Of a DNA stretch of 64,000 bases, positions 27,407 through 35,512 are shown in pieces (position 1 is the first letter of the stretch; each line of letters opens with the position of its first letter). The notes under the pieces are model-generated. The model did no database searches. It was given only the letters and a program-made list of their open reading frames with translations, and was not told where the DNA came from. Position numbers and translations under genes: made by a program. The DNA comes from an uncultured Nitrospiraceae bacterium (lineage in GTDB: Bacteria; Nitrospirota; Thermodesulfovibrionia; Thermodesulfovibrionales; Dissulfurispiraceae). The stretch is taken from contig CAIJNL010000045.1 of assembly GCA_903822005.1 (NCBI GenBank), positions 1-64,000 of the forward strand, written 5' to 3'.

Positions 27407-27754
27407 ATGGGACTTCTCGATTTCCTGGATAGCAGAAAGAGCCTCGCAAAGTGGGCTGCTACCCTTTTTACTGCAGCAAGAGAGAATAATCCGAATATTT
27501 CTGACGCAGAAATTATCAAGATCGCGATAAAGAATAGATATGATCATGGGCCATCTTTATCTATCCGGCAAAAAGAGATTCTGCTTGAAAATCTTCCAGA
27601 TGCCGTTGATATTCATTCCTTATGTGCGGCTATTGCGCGTGCCGAACTACTTGATCATTTAGATGCTGCGGATTGGAAATATGGAGGCATAGCACATAGT
27701 TCATTAGCAGTCATCTCAAAAGAATTAGAACGATTGGGCTTCCCAGAAAAATAA
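27407..27754 (+). CDS. Protein of unknown function (115 aa)
   Basis: The ATG at 27407 has AAAGGAGGAAGG 6-10 bp upstream, inside the end of the preceding gene. The upstream ATG at 27377 lies inside that gene and lacks such a site. The product begins MGLLDFLDSRKSLAKWAATL, is mostly helical, and is rich in Asp, Ile and Ala. No family is recognised. The pairing with the zinc-ribbon gene suggests a shared function. Confidence 0.6.
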   Translation: MGLLDFLDSRKSLAKWAATLFTAARENNPNISDAEIIKIAIKNRYDHGPSLSIRQKEILLENLPDAVDIHSLCAAIARAELLDHLDAADWKYGGIAHSSLAVISKELERLGFPEK

Positions 27755-27785
27755 TCAGAGAATAAGCAGTTTTTTTTCAACCATC

Positions 27786-28766
27786 TCAAATATTAGCAAG
27801 ATCTACATATGTCACTTCGAAACTGGTCAATAATTCATTAATGGCCTGCGGAATCATCGAATAAAAAGTCGATAAATAAAGTTGTGTTTCACTTAAAAAG
27901 GACAGGTCATGACTGTCGTCATCCTGGCCAAAAGCCTTACCCAAGAAAACTCCACCCAAGCCATTTACCAGTGCTAAGTCTACTGCATTTCTTGATTCTC
28001 TCATTGAAGCTTGAAAAATCGGTAAATATGTATTGCACCGATCAATCAATACATCCTTGAATTGTTGCCTCAAATGAAAGCTTAATATCTTTTCACTGGA
28101 ACCAAAAAAAGAACCCTCAAAACCATGCATAATTGACGATCGGGTTTCTGGTTCAAATTTTGACTGCACAACGCCTGCAATTAGTGAACTAAGAAACAAT
28201 CTGAATTCTTTTAAATAAGCGATTCTTTCAGCATCATTCATTTTGCTAAAATTAACATTTCCCAATAGAGACAAATCTGCCATATAAGCATCCCATTTAT
28301 CGCTCATGATATCACGATATAATTTACGGCCAAATTCATACGGAGTTATTTTATTCCTTGGCGTTTTGCTTTTATGACTTCTACTTCTAACGATGGGGCT
28401 GCAAGTCTCCTCATTTCTAATTTTAGCCCTGAGTATAATTCCTACGTATCCAAATATAATTAGTCCAATAAAAAGCTCGCGAGTTTCCGTAACAACTTTC
28501 TTCTCTGATTTCCGAGGATTATTATATGCGTAAGGATTGCCTGAATCTGATAATATCTCTTCTATCTTTGGAGGTCTATTCCTAAGTATGTCTTCTACAG
28601 TGGAATGAAGAATGATATAAGAAACTAAAGTGACGGATAAGAGCATTACAAAGTTAAGAAGATGTCTTTTCCCCAAAATCGCAATTTTTTCATTGTGTCG
28701 AGCTATCAAATATCCGGCGCCAGTACCAAAAAGGATAAATGGGATAAGAATCGGTTCGATTTTCAT
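27786..28766 (-). CDS. Membrane protein of unknown function (326 aa)
   Basis: Three hydrophobic segments (about residues 4-20, 35-55 and 98-115) anchor a soluble C-terminal domain of about 200 residues that is rich in Phe, Leu and Ser and mainly helical. No catalytic motif is visible. It is the last of three minus-strand genes in the accessory patch and converges with the 27407 gene. GC content is clearly lower than in the flanking core genes. Confidence 0.6.
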   Translation of the reverse strand: MKIEPILIPFILFGTGAGYLIARHNEKIAILGKRHLLNFVMLLSVTLVSYIILHSTVEDILRNRPPKIEEILSDSGNPYAYNNPRKSEKKVVTETRELFIGLIIFGYVGIILRAKIRNEETCSPIVRSRSHKSKTPRNKITPYEFGRKLYRDIMSDKWDAYMADLSLLGNVNFSKMNDAERIAYLKEFRLFLSSLIAGVVQSKFEPETRSSIMHGFEGSFFGSSEKILSFHLRQQFKDVLIDRCNTYLPIFQASMRESRNAVDLALVNGLGGVFLGKAFGQDDDSHDLSFLSETQLYLSTFYSMIPQAINELLTSFEVTYVDLANI

Positions 28767-28787
28767 AACTATTCTCAGCCTTTATTT

Positions 28788-28883
28788 TCAGTGACTACTA
28801 CAACCTTTAAAATTACAACCACAGTTTGGGCAGGGTCCAGTTTTTTCGCCGCGTTCTATAGACCGCTCCATGGGATTTTTCAC
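28788..28883 (-). CDS. 31-residue Cys-rich mini-protein
   Basis: From GTG 28883 (or ATG 28871 in the same frame) a short frame ends with PCPNCGCNFKGCSSH. Four Cys and a terminal His could hold one zinc ion. AGGAG lies 10 bp before the GTG. It fills the gap between two minus-strand genes with 13 and 21 bp to spare, which supports it being translated as part of that unit. Its function is unknown. Confidence 0.45.
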   Translation of the reverse strand: MKNPMERSIERGEKTGPCPNCGCNFKGCSSH

Positions 28884-28896
28884 CTTTCAATCTCTC

Positions 28897-29127
28897 CTAG
28901 AAGCTATATTTAAATGGACGCAGACATCGAAATTGGCCAGGCCTTATCCTCTCGAATAATTCCGAATTGCCGCCTGGATTGCCTTTGGCGTGTTTGTGCA
29001 AAAAAGTATTATATGTTCCTTCGCCTAAGTTCGGACAGTGCAGTCGAAAGCCTTGTTTGGTGAATGGCTCAGTCAGGTTCCCGGACTGTATTGCTCTCAT
29101 AATTTGCTCGTAAACTTTATGATTCAT
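28897..29127 (-). CDS. Small conserved-type protein of unknown function (76 aa)
   Basis: A compact basic protein with KVYEQIMRAIQSGNLTEPFT, GEGTYNTFLHKHAKGNPGGN and SELFERIRPGQFRCLRPFKY. The many Gly, Asn and aromatic positions look like a small DNA-binding winged-helix module, similar to short proteins I have seen in other sulfate- or metal-reducing bacteria, but no named family can be given. It is the first gene of the three-gene minus-strand unit. Confidence 0.6.
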   Translation of the reverse strand: MNHKVYEQIMRAIQSGNLTEPFTKQGFRLHCPNLGEGTYNTFLHKHAKGNPGGNSELFERIRPGQFRCLRPFKYSF

Positions 29128-29172
29128 GTCTGCATACCATTTTAGAGTTTTTTTTAATAATCAACAAAACAA

Positions 29173-29218
29173 AAAGCCGCGTCATCAAAGGACTGCTCTC
29201 CCCTGTCGACGCGGCTTT
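29173..29218. terminator. Possible hairpin terminator with an 11-bp stem
   Basis: AAAGCCGCGTC (29173-29183) pairs perfectly with GACGCGGCTTT (29208-29218) across a 24-nt loop. The stem is GC-rich in the middle and has A and T at its ends, but no long T run, so termination efficiency is uncertain. It lies 45 bp upstream of the 76-residue gene and could end transcripts arriving from the ABC operon side. Confidence 0.45.
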
Positions 29219-29373
29219 AGTTCATCTAAAATCCGCCAACTATCTGCCCCCTCCAAAGAAGCATTCTAGTCGTACAGCGATGTCACAAACGAATCTTTTA
29301 TCTAAACGCCATTAACGTACCACGCATCTGTTGCCTGAGTCAATGCACCATGCTTTGCCAATCTAAACCGAGC

Positions 29374-30429
29374 CTAATCCCCCGGATACCAAATGGGCCT
29401 GCTGAACTTCAGGCAACAGGTATCGCCCTCCGCGAAATGAGTGGACCGCCTGCCCTTCTGCACGCGGACCTCAGTCCCGCCGACCATTATGCGATAGTCT
29501 ATGATCTCTCCCAGATAGACCTTTCTCTTCACAATTGCCTTTACCCCGCCCGATTTTACCAGATCGACCTCTGATGGCCTGCATGCGAGCGTAAGACGGT
29601 CTGAGCTCACGCCGTCAGGCAACGTCTTGCTCACCGGCCCCGAGTCCTCTACTCCTTCAATATATACCGAGCCCTTTTTAACGACAACAGGCAGGAAATT
29701 GGAGAGCCCTATAAAACTGAATATAAACCTGTTCGCCGGTTTAGTATAAATATTAAGGGGTGTATCTATCTGCTGGGCAACGCCATCGCGCATTACGAGT
29801 ATCCTGTCCGAAAGCGCCATGGCCTCAGACTGGTCATGAGTAACAAAAACAATCGTGAAACCGAATTTCCGCTGGAGGTCCTTTATCTCAAACCTCATCT
29901 CTTCGCGCAGCTTTGGATCGAGATTGGAGAGCGGCTCATCCAGCAGCATCACAGCCGGATTGATCGCAATAGCCCTGGCCAAAGCTATCCTCTGTTTCTG
30001 TCCGCTCGAAAGCTCGTTCGGATAGGCGTTCTCGTATCTTGCCAGACCGGTATGCAGTATCGCGCTTTTTGTGCGCTCACCTATCTCGGCCCGCGAAAGA
30101 CCCCTTATCTGGAGCGGAAAAGCTACATTATTAAAGACATTCAGGTGAGGCCAGACCGCAAAGGCCTGAAAGACCATCCCGAAATTCCGTTTTTCAGGCG
30201 GAAGATAATACCCTTTGTGGCTCGATGAAAACAGCTGTTCACCGACCGAGATCTCGCCTTCGTCGAGGTCCTCGAAGCCAGCCAGCATCCTGAGCGTGGT
30301 TGTCTTGCCGCAGCCAGATGGGCCAAGCATCGAAAAACATTCGCCTTTTTCGATTTCGATGCTCAGGTCGTTGACGGCCACCACACTGCCGAAACGCTTT
30401 GTTATATTCTGAAGTTTAACGTATGACAT
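29374..30429 (-). CDS. ABC transporter ATP-binding protein (second copy in the operon)
   Basis: A 351-residue ATPase of the iron/polyamine/phosphonate-importer type. Walker A is GPSGCGKTT, the Q loop is in FQAFAVWPHL, the signature is LSSGQK rather than LSGGQ, Walker B is VMLLDEPLSNLD and the switch His is in VTHDQ. A TOBE-like regulatory domain follows (about 240-350). It ends the transport operon, 2 bp after the permease. It is a distinct protein from the first ATPase (32126-33235) and may have evolved to serve as its partner. Confidence 0.92.
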   Translation of the reverse strand: MSYVKLQNITKRFGSVVAVNDLSIEIEKGECFSMLGPSGCGKTTTLRMLAGFEDLDEGEISVGEQLFSSSHKGYYLPPEKRNFGMVFQAFAVWPHLNVFNNVAFPLQIRGLSRAEIGERTKSAILHTGLARYENAYPNELSSGQKQRIALARAIAINPAVMLLDEPLSNLDPKLREEMRFEIKDLQRKFGFTIVFVTHDQSEAMALSDRILVMRDGVAQQIDTPLNIYTKPANRFIFSFIGLSNFLPVVVKKGSVYIEGVEDSGPVSKTLPDGVSSDRLTLACRPSEVDLVKSGGVKAIVKRKVYLGEIIDYRIMVGGTEVRVQKGRRSTHFAEGDTCCLKFSRPIWYPGD

Positions 30430-30431
30430 GA

Positions 30432-32126
30432 TTAGACCCCCTCCACGTTCGAGCGCGTTATCCGCTTGATCACAAGCTGGCCGACCACGATGATAACGAG
30501 CGCAATCGATGCAAGCGCCGCGGCATATACGGTCTCCCCATCTTCGTTAAGCGTATAGATGGCAACACCGATAGTCCGTGTTGTCGGACCGTAGAGGAGC
30601 ACCGAGGTGGTAAGTTCCCGGAGGGCGGGCAGAAAGATAAGGAAGAAAGCGGCCACCATGCCGGGCTTTATCAGGGGGATGACAATGTCCTTTAAGGCCT
30701 GCCAATGCGTTGCTCCGCAGGCCCGCGCGGCCTCCTCGAGAGAGTCATGCACCTGTTCGAGAGCAGCCGAATTGGACTTGAGCGAAAAGGCCATATAACG
30801 CGCCACATACGCGACGAAGATGATCCAGGCAGTATTGTAAAGATTGATCCCGAATTTGCCGCTCCACATCAGGATAACGCCCAGCGCTATAACCGTGCCC
30901 GGCAAAGAAAATGGCAGCACGCCAAGGAATTCGAGAATAAACTTGCCCCTGACCTTCATCTTGACTATGACGTAGGATATAAGAGTTCCTACCAGCATCG
31001 TCACGAACGCGGCGGCCAGCGACAGGTAGAAGCTGTTCCAGATGGCATCCTTCGTCATCTTCCAGTCAAAGAGGATGTACGTCAGGTTATCGAGCGTCAT
31101 GTTTTCCAGATTGAACTCGAGCCCGTAGGTCTTCAGTGAACCGACCATAAAGATAGTCACTGTCGGCAGGATGACGGTAATTGCTATATACAGTATGCTC
31201 AGAACAAGCAGAGGCATCTTGAGACCCCGCAGCTTGAGCAGCGTGGGCCGCATGCTCTTGCCGGCAATGACCTGGAAACGGCCTGCCTTGAGTATGAAGC
31301 TCTGGGCGTACAGAATGAGGCCAGCGGAAATCACCAGTATGGACGAGAGAATGGTGCCTGTCCTTATGGCATCAAAGCTCCCTGCGCTCTGATAGATTCG
31401 TTCGTAAATCTTGGTCGGTATGTTGTATATGCCGACCTCGGTCCCCAGGATAGCGGGCACGCCGAAATGCGCGAGTGAATAAAGGGCCACGAGCAGGGCA
31501 CCCGCAACGATACTCGGCAGCATGAGCGGAAGCGTGATCTTGCGGGTGATGGTGAGAAGTCCGGCGCCCGATATACGCGCGGACTCCTCGAGGGTCGGGT
31601 CCATGCGTTCAAGTGCGCCAGAGACCTGGATGAAGACAAACGGGAAAAGATACATGGTCTCGACAGCAATGATCCCGATCAGGCCATAGATATCAAATGG
31701 AGAGTCTTCGAGGCCGAAGGTATTCATCAAAAATTTGTTGACATACCCCGAACGCGGAGAGAGCAGCATCTTCCAGGCCAGAGCGCCTATGAAAGAAGGC
31801 AGCATGAACGGGATGAGGAAGAGGAGCTTCATCGTGTTTTTAAACGGCAGATCGGTGCGCGATACGAGCCAGGCAAAGAAAACTCCGATTATGGTGCTCA
31901 GGAAGGTAACCCCGCCCGCAATTACAAGAGAATTTTTGAGGGCCTCGTAAGTGTCCGGTTCGCTCAGCACCATTACAATATCTTTTATGTTGAGCTGACC
32001 GTCCACAAAAAGGGCCGTCCAGACAATGAGCAGCACCGGGACCGCCACTACCACAACGAGTATCAGAACTGACAGGGCAAGCAGCAATTCTGCGATGCCC
32101 ACCGATTTTATATATCTTCCCAACAT
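30432..32126 (-). CDS. ABC transporter permease, fused two-domain type
   Basis: From ATG 32126 the protein has 564 residues with about 12 membrane helices. Two permease halves each carry an EAA-type loop (EESARISGAGLLTITRKITLPLM about 200-220 and EEAARACGATHWQALKDIVIPL about 495-515). This fused layout is known from FbpB-like and aminoethylphosphonate importers. The ATG overlaps the stop of the upstream ATPase as TAATG, so I prefer it to the earlier Met at 32171. Confidence 0.92.
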   Translation of the reverse strand: MLGRYIKSVGIAELLLALSVLILVVVVAVPVLLIVWTALFVDGQLNIKDIVMVLSEPDTYEALKNSLVIAGGVTFLSTIIGVFFAWLVSRTDLPFKNTMKLLFLIPFMLPSFIGALAWKMLLSPRSGYVNKFLMNTFGLEDSPFDIYGLIGIIAVETMYLFPFVFIQVSGALERMDPTLEESARISGAGLLTITRKITLPLMLPSIVAGALLVALYSLAHFGVPAILGTEVGIYNIPTKIYERIYQSAGSFDAIRTGTILSSILVISAGLILYAQSFILKAGRFQVIAGKSMRPTLLKLRGLKMPLLVLSILYIAITVILPTVTIFMVGSLKTYGLEFNLENMTLDNLTYILFDWKMTKDAIWNSFYLSLAAAFVTMLVGTLISYVIVKMKVRGKFILEFLGVLPFSLPGTVIALGVILMWSGKFGINLYNTAWIIFVAYVARYMAFSLKSNSAALEQVHDSLEEAARACGATHWQALKDIVIPLIKPGMVAAFFLIFLPALRELTTSVLLYGPTTRTIGVAIYTLNEDGETVYAAALASIALVIIVVGQLVIKRITRSNVEGV

Positions 32127-33235
32127 TACGAGACCCCTTCCCCGGCATCTACTTCCTGCCGCGCAAACCATTTCATATCGAGAAACCGGAGTCCGATCTT
32201 GTCTCCTTCAGCATAAATACGGTTCTCGGCAAGGGCCTCCTGTATGTCCTGCTGCACCCTGATCTCGGTCTCGCCGACGGCTATGCGGTAGTCTATTGTC
32301 GAGCCGAGATAAACAGCGCGTTTCAGCAGACCGCGGAGATGAGTTTCGTTTGTGGAAAGCTGGATGTCCTGAGGCCGGCAGCCTGCAACAAGGCTGCCCT
32401 CCCTAAGCGCATCTGTCTGATCTTTCGGCACAGGATATTCCATGACCGAGTCGCTGCCACGCACATAGACCTTTCCGTCACGATAGTCGAGCGGGATAAA
32501 ATTCGAGACGCCCATAAACTTGAAGACAAAACTGTCCGCCGGTTTTTCATAGATCTCATCAGGAGGGCCGATCTGGCGAATGTTCCCGTTTTTATCCATG
32601 ACCGCAACGCGGTCGGAGATCGCAAGCGCCACCTCCTGGTCATGCGTTACATACAGTATTGTTACTCCAGTGTTCTTCTGCAGTTCCTTCATCTCAAACC
32701 GCATCTCTTCCCTAAGGTTCGCGTCAAGGTTCGAGAGCGGCTCATCAAGCAGCATTATTGCCGGCCCAGAGACAAGCGCGCGGGCAAGAGCGACACGCTG
32801 CTGCTGCCCGCCCGAAAGCTGGAAAGGCAGGCGCTTTTCGAGGGTCTGGAGGTTCACCATCGCAATGCTCTTCATGGTGCGGCCATCTGCCTCTTCCTTC
32901 TGTACCTTCTGCATCTTGAGAGGGTATACAACATTTTCATATACGGTCTTATGAGGCCAGACCGCGTAATCCTGGAAGACAACGCCTATACTCCGCTTCT
33001 CGGGAGGCAGAAATACATGCTCGTCCGGGCAGCAGACAAGGGTATCACCTATTATGATCTTCCCGCTGTCCGGCTGTTCGAAACCGGCGATGAGCCTCAG
33101 GATTACTGTCTTGCCGCATCCGGACGGCCCGAGAAATGTGAAACATTCCCCGTCGTTTATGGTTATGCTCAGGTCCTTTATAACCGGATGTTTGTCATAT
33201 GACTTGCTGACCTTTTCAAGCCTAACGCTTGCCAT
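32126..33235 (-). CDS. ABC transporter ATP-binding protein (first copy)
   Basis: A 369-residue ATPase. Walker A is GPSGCGKTV, the signature is LSGGQQQRVALARAL, Walker B is IMLLDEPLSNLD and the switch is VTHDQ, followed by a TOBE-like domain (about 240-360). This type powers importers of iron(III), spermidine/putrescine or phosphonate. It sits between the binding protein and the permease, overlapping the latter by 1 bp. Confidence 0.93.
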   Translation of the reverse strand: MASVRLEKVSKSYDKHPVIKDLSITINDGECFTFLGPSGCGKTVILRLIAGFEQPDSGKIIIGDTLVCCPDEHVFLPPEKRSIGVVFQDYAVWPHKTVYENVVYPLKMQKVQKEEADGRTMKSIAMVNLQTLEKRLPFQLSGGQQQRVALARALVSGPAIMLLDEPLSNLDANLREEMRFEMKELQKNTGVTILYVTHDQEVALAISDRVAVMDKNGNIRQIGPPDEIYEKPADSFVFKFMGVSNFIPLDYRDGKVYVRGSDSVMEYPVPKDQTDALREGSLVAGCRPQDIQLSTNETHLRGLLKRAVYLGSTIDYRIAVGETEIRVQQDIQEALAENRIYAEGDKIGLRFLDMKWFARQEVDAGEGVS

Positions 33236-33263
33236 GGAGCCCCCCCTGACATACCATCATTAT

Positions 33264-34256
33264 TTACTTCACCTTCATGACAGCATCAAATTTCTTTATG
33301 ATGGCCGCTTTGTCTTTCATGGTTTTGAGGTAGTCAAGTTTCATGGCGCGTTTTACAGCTTCGTCAGGAGTCGGAAGACCATATTTTTTCAGGACCGGAA
33401 CGTCCGAACGGATCGGGAGCGTGCCGGATGCCGCGATGATGGTCTGGCCCTCTTTTGAAAGCAGAAAGTCGATGAACTTCTTTGCAGCGCCCAGGTTCGG
33501 GGTGCCCTTTATAATCGCCACAGGGCTCGGGATTACAAGCATCTCCTTCGGATATACAAAGCCGATATTGGCGCCTTTCTGCATCTTGTCAATGACGATG
33601 TAATCAACGCCGAGCGCAGCCTTCAGGTCTCCGGATGCGGTGTCATCAACGACCTGGCCCGAGCCCTGTCCTATCCTTGCACCATTGGCCCTGAGCTTCT
33701 GGAAATAGTCCCACCCGAGGCTGTTTGCCTGCATCGCAATACTCATAAAGGCGGTCCCTGAAAGCGCGGGATTAGCTATGCCATAGCCTCCTTTGAAGCG
33801 CGCGTCGAGCAGGTCCTGCCAGGTTTTGGGCGGCACGGTCACCTTTTTAGTGTTATAGACTATGCCGAGGGTCCCGAGACGGGCCGGTGTAAAGTAGCCG
33901 TCAGGGTCTTTCACTGTGCTCTTTATATGCTTTGACTCGGGAGATACATATTTTTCGAAAAACCCCTCACCCTTGAGCTGGTAGAAATCGGGCACCTCGC
34001 TGTGCCACAGCACGTCCACGGTCATCCTGCCTGACTGGCGTTCTGCTGCTATCTTGGCCATAAGCTTGCCAGCCCCTGCCGAATAGTAGTCAAAGGCGAT
34101 GCCGGGATACTTTTTCACAAAGGCATCACGCAGCTTGCCGATAAGGCTCTCTTTCATGGAGGTGTATACCATCAGCTTTTCAGCCGCGAACGAAACCGAT
34201 CCGATACTGCAGAATACAAATGACAGCACGATCAGGAAAACCAGCGCTTTTTTCAT
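33264..34256 (-). CDS. ABC transporter substrate-binding protein (iron/phosphonate-type)
   Basis: The ATG at 34256 (MKKALVFLIVLSFVFC) with AAGGAGAAGAGAG upstream gives a 330-residue protein with a signal peptide cut near SFAAEK. The mature part starts LMVYTSMKESLIGKLRDAF and is related to FbpA-like and 2-aminoethylphosphonate binding proteins. The paired Tyr that holds iron in FbpA is not evident near residues 190-220, so iron is less likely than an organic or phosphonate ligand. The ligand is not determined by sequence. Confidence 0.85.
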   Translation of the reverse strand: MKKALVFLIVLSFVFCSIGSVSFAAEKLMVYTSMKESLIGKLRDAFVKKYPGIAFDYYSAGAGKLMAKIAAERQSGRMTVDVLWHSEVPDFYQLKGEGFFEKYVSPESKHIKSTVKDPDGYFTPARLGTLGIVYNTKKVTVPPKTWQDLLDARFKGGYGIANPALSGTAFMSIAMQANSLGWDYFQKLRANGARIGQGSGQVVDDTASGDLKAALGVDYIVIDKMQKGANIGFVYPKEMLVIPSPVAIIKGTPNLGAAKKFIDFLLSKEGQTIIAASGTLPIRSDVPVLKKYGLPTPDEAVKRAMKLDYLKTMKDKAAIIKKFDAVMKVK

Positions 34257-34320
34257 CTCTCTTCTCCTTTTTATATGCATGATTTTAATTATTACGAAAC
34301 CTTCATCCCGCCCGGTCTTT

Positions 34321-35307
34321 CTATTTCCGGAAAGCGGCAGGGATCCCGAATTTGGCGATGGGATCATCGTTAGGACCGAGACCCATGAGCTTAACAAGTT
34401 CTATCCGTATCACGTCCCATTTTTCACGCGCCAGCTCTTTTCCAGGCGTGGTCTTTGCTTCTTCAAAGAGGCGCTGAAATACATAATAAACAACATGCCC
34501 TTCCTCAACAGTCGTCTTTGCTCCCCAGCGCTGCTTCGCTATGCCGCGCCACTTGCTGCCGTCCGGCACTACCGATTCAGGCACAAATTGGGATATCAGG
34601 TCCGCATCATGGGCAAAAAGCGCAATATTGCCCTCCGGCTCCGGAAATACCGTCTGCCATGCGCCATTGGCGCCGCCGGCCTTGTCGACCATGTCCCTGA
34701 AATACCAGTAGCCTGTAGAATGCCCCAGTATGGCGGCCTGGATCGTATCTATCTCCGCCTTCTTAAAACCGGCCTTCTTCAGTATCTCTCCAGCCTTTAA
34801 GGCGCCTGTTATATGATGGATAAGCGCGAGATTGCCTCCAACCTGCTGCGACTTCAGTAACTTTTCATCGGTCCAGAAGCGTGCGGAACCCTTCAGGAAT
34901 CCTGACTTTCGCAGGCCAATAGTCATTTCGGCTGACTGCGAAAAGAGGACCGGATCTGTCAGCAACGCCTTCTTGTCCTGCTTGGTGATATCATGGAGAA
35001 GGTCCGTTGCTATGGCCAGTCTCCTCTCTTTGAGAGAGAGCTTGAGATCAACCGCCATCCGGTATGAGAGGGCCGAACATACCCGCACATGCAGAATGTC
35101 CTGGGCCGGGTCCTTAAGTTGACCAGCGTAAGTGCTGATCATCACATCCATCAACCCCTGCAGGTCAGGGAATTCCTTAAGATACGCCTTTTCATATCCT
35201 GCGTACGGCTCGGGCAGATCGTATGCATCCTGCACAGCCGCTTCTGATGCGCCAACTGCGGCCATCACAAACAGAAGAGCAATAATCAGTAATGATTTCA
35301 CACGCAT
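34321..35307 (-). CDS. Secreted HD-domain protein in the ABC-transport operon
   Basis: A 328-residue protein with a signal peptide (VKSLLIIALLFVMAAVGASEA). It shows the metal-binding pattern of HD hydrolases: HVRVCSAL (His), DLLHDI (His-Asp), IHHITGALKAGEIL (His), GHSTGYWYF and FAHDADLIS (Asp). It should act in the periplasm on a phosphate-like substrate, but its substrate is unknown. The ATG at 35307 is only 1 bp from the GGGG site, whereas the GTG at 35301 has a better spacing and may be the true start. It leads the operon behind a sigma-54 promoter. Confidence 0.75.
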   Translation of the reverse strand: MRVKSLLIIALLFVMAAVGASEAAVQDAYDLPEPYAGYEKAYLKEFPDLQGLMDVMISTYAGQLKDPAQDILHVRVCSALSYRMAVDLKLSLKERRLAIATDLLHDITKQDKKALLTDPVLFSQSAEMTIGLRKSGFLKGSARFWTDEKLLKSQQVGGNLALIHHITGALKAGEILKKAGFKKAEIDTIQAAILGHSTGYWYFRDMVDKAGGANGAWQTVFPEPEGNIALFAHDADLISQFVPESVVPDGSKWRGIAKQRWGAKTTVEEGHVVYYVFQRLFEEAKTTPGKELAREKWDVIRIELVKLMGLGPNDDPIAKFGIPAAFRK

Positions 35308-35381
35308 TCCCCTTTCGTAAAGAGAGTTTGTACTTTATTCAGGCGGATTGAAGCCGGTCAGCCTGTTAACAGGAAATATAC

Positions 35382-35397
35382 AGCATTAAATGTACCA
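35382..35397 (-). promoter_or_regulatory. Sigma-54 (-24/-12) promoter of the HD/ABC-transport operon
   Basis: Read on the minus strand, TGGTAC-ATTTAA-TGCT has GG and GC separated by exactly 10 bp and matches the -24/-12 consensus at most positions. It would start transcription near 35371, 64 bp upstream of the HD gene. The NtrC-type regulator gene ends just upstream. Confidence 0.7.
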
Positions 35398-35405
35398 TGG
35401 CGATT

Positions 35406-35417
35406 GACCGCACGGTC
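35406..35417. promoter_or_regulatory. 12-bp palindrome GACCGCACGGTC near the sigma-54 promoter
   Basis: GACCG and CGGTC arms surround a CA centre, about 40 bp upstream of the predicted start. It may be a regulator site; it is closer than usual for a sigma-54 enhancer, so its role is uncertain. Confidence 0.35.
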
Positions 35418-35430
35418 TGAAAAGAAAAAA

Positions 35431-35442
35431 CAATGTTTTCAA
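35431..35442 (+). promoter_or_regulatory. CAATGTTTTCAA box upstream of the HD/ABC promoter
   Basis: The same 12-mer found at the sigma-54 promoters near 58888 and 60634 lies 33 bp upstream of the -24 element here, in the opposite orientation relative to transcription. It could be a DNA-bending or regulator site. The match to the IHF consensus is only partial. Confidence 0.4.
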
Positions 35443-35466
35443 TGGTAAACAGAGAAGGGGCGAAAA

Positions 35467-35492
35467 ATATCAGCTATTGACCTGCCTGATAT
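35467..35492. promoter_or_regulatory. Candidate enhancer ATATCAG-N12-CTGATAT
   Basis: A 7-bp inverted repeat with a 12-bp spacer, centred about 108 bp upstream of the predicted start, which is a usual distance for a sigma-54 activator site. Its half-sites equal the inner half-sites of the double palindromes at 54835, 58772 and 60519. Confidence 0.45.
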
Positions 35493-35512
35493 GAAGCAGC
35501 AGCTGTTGGATA

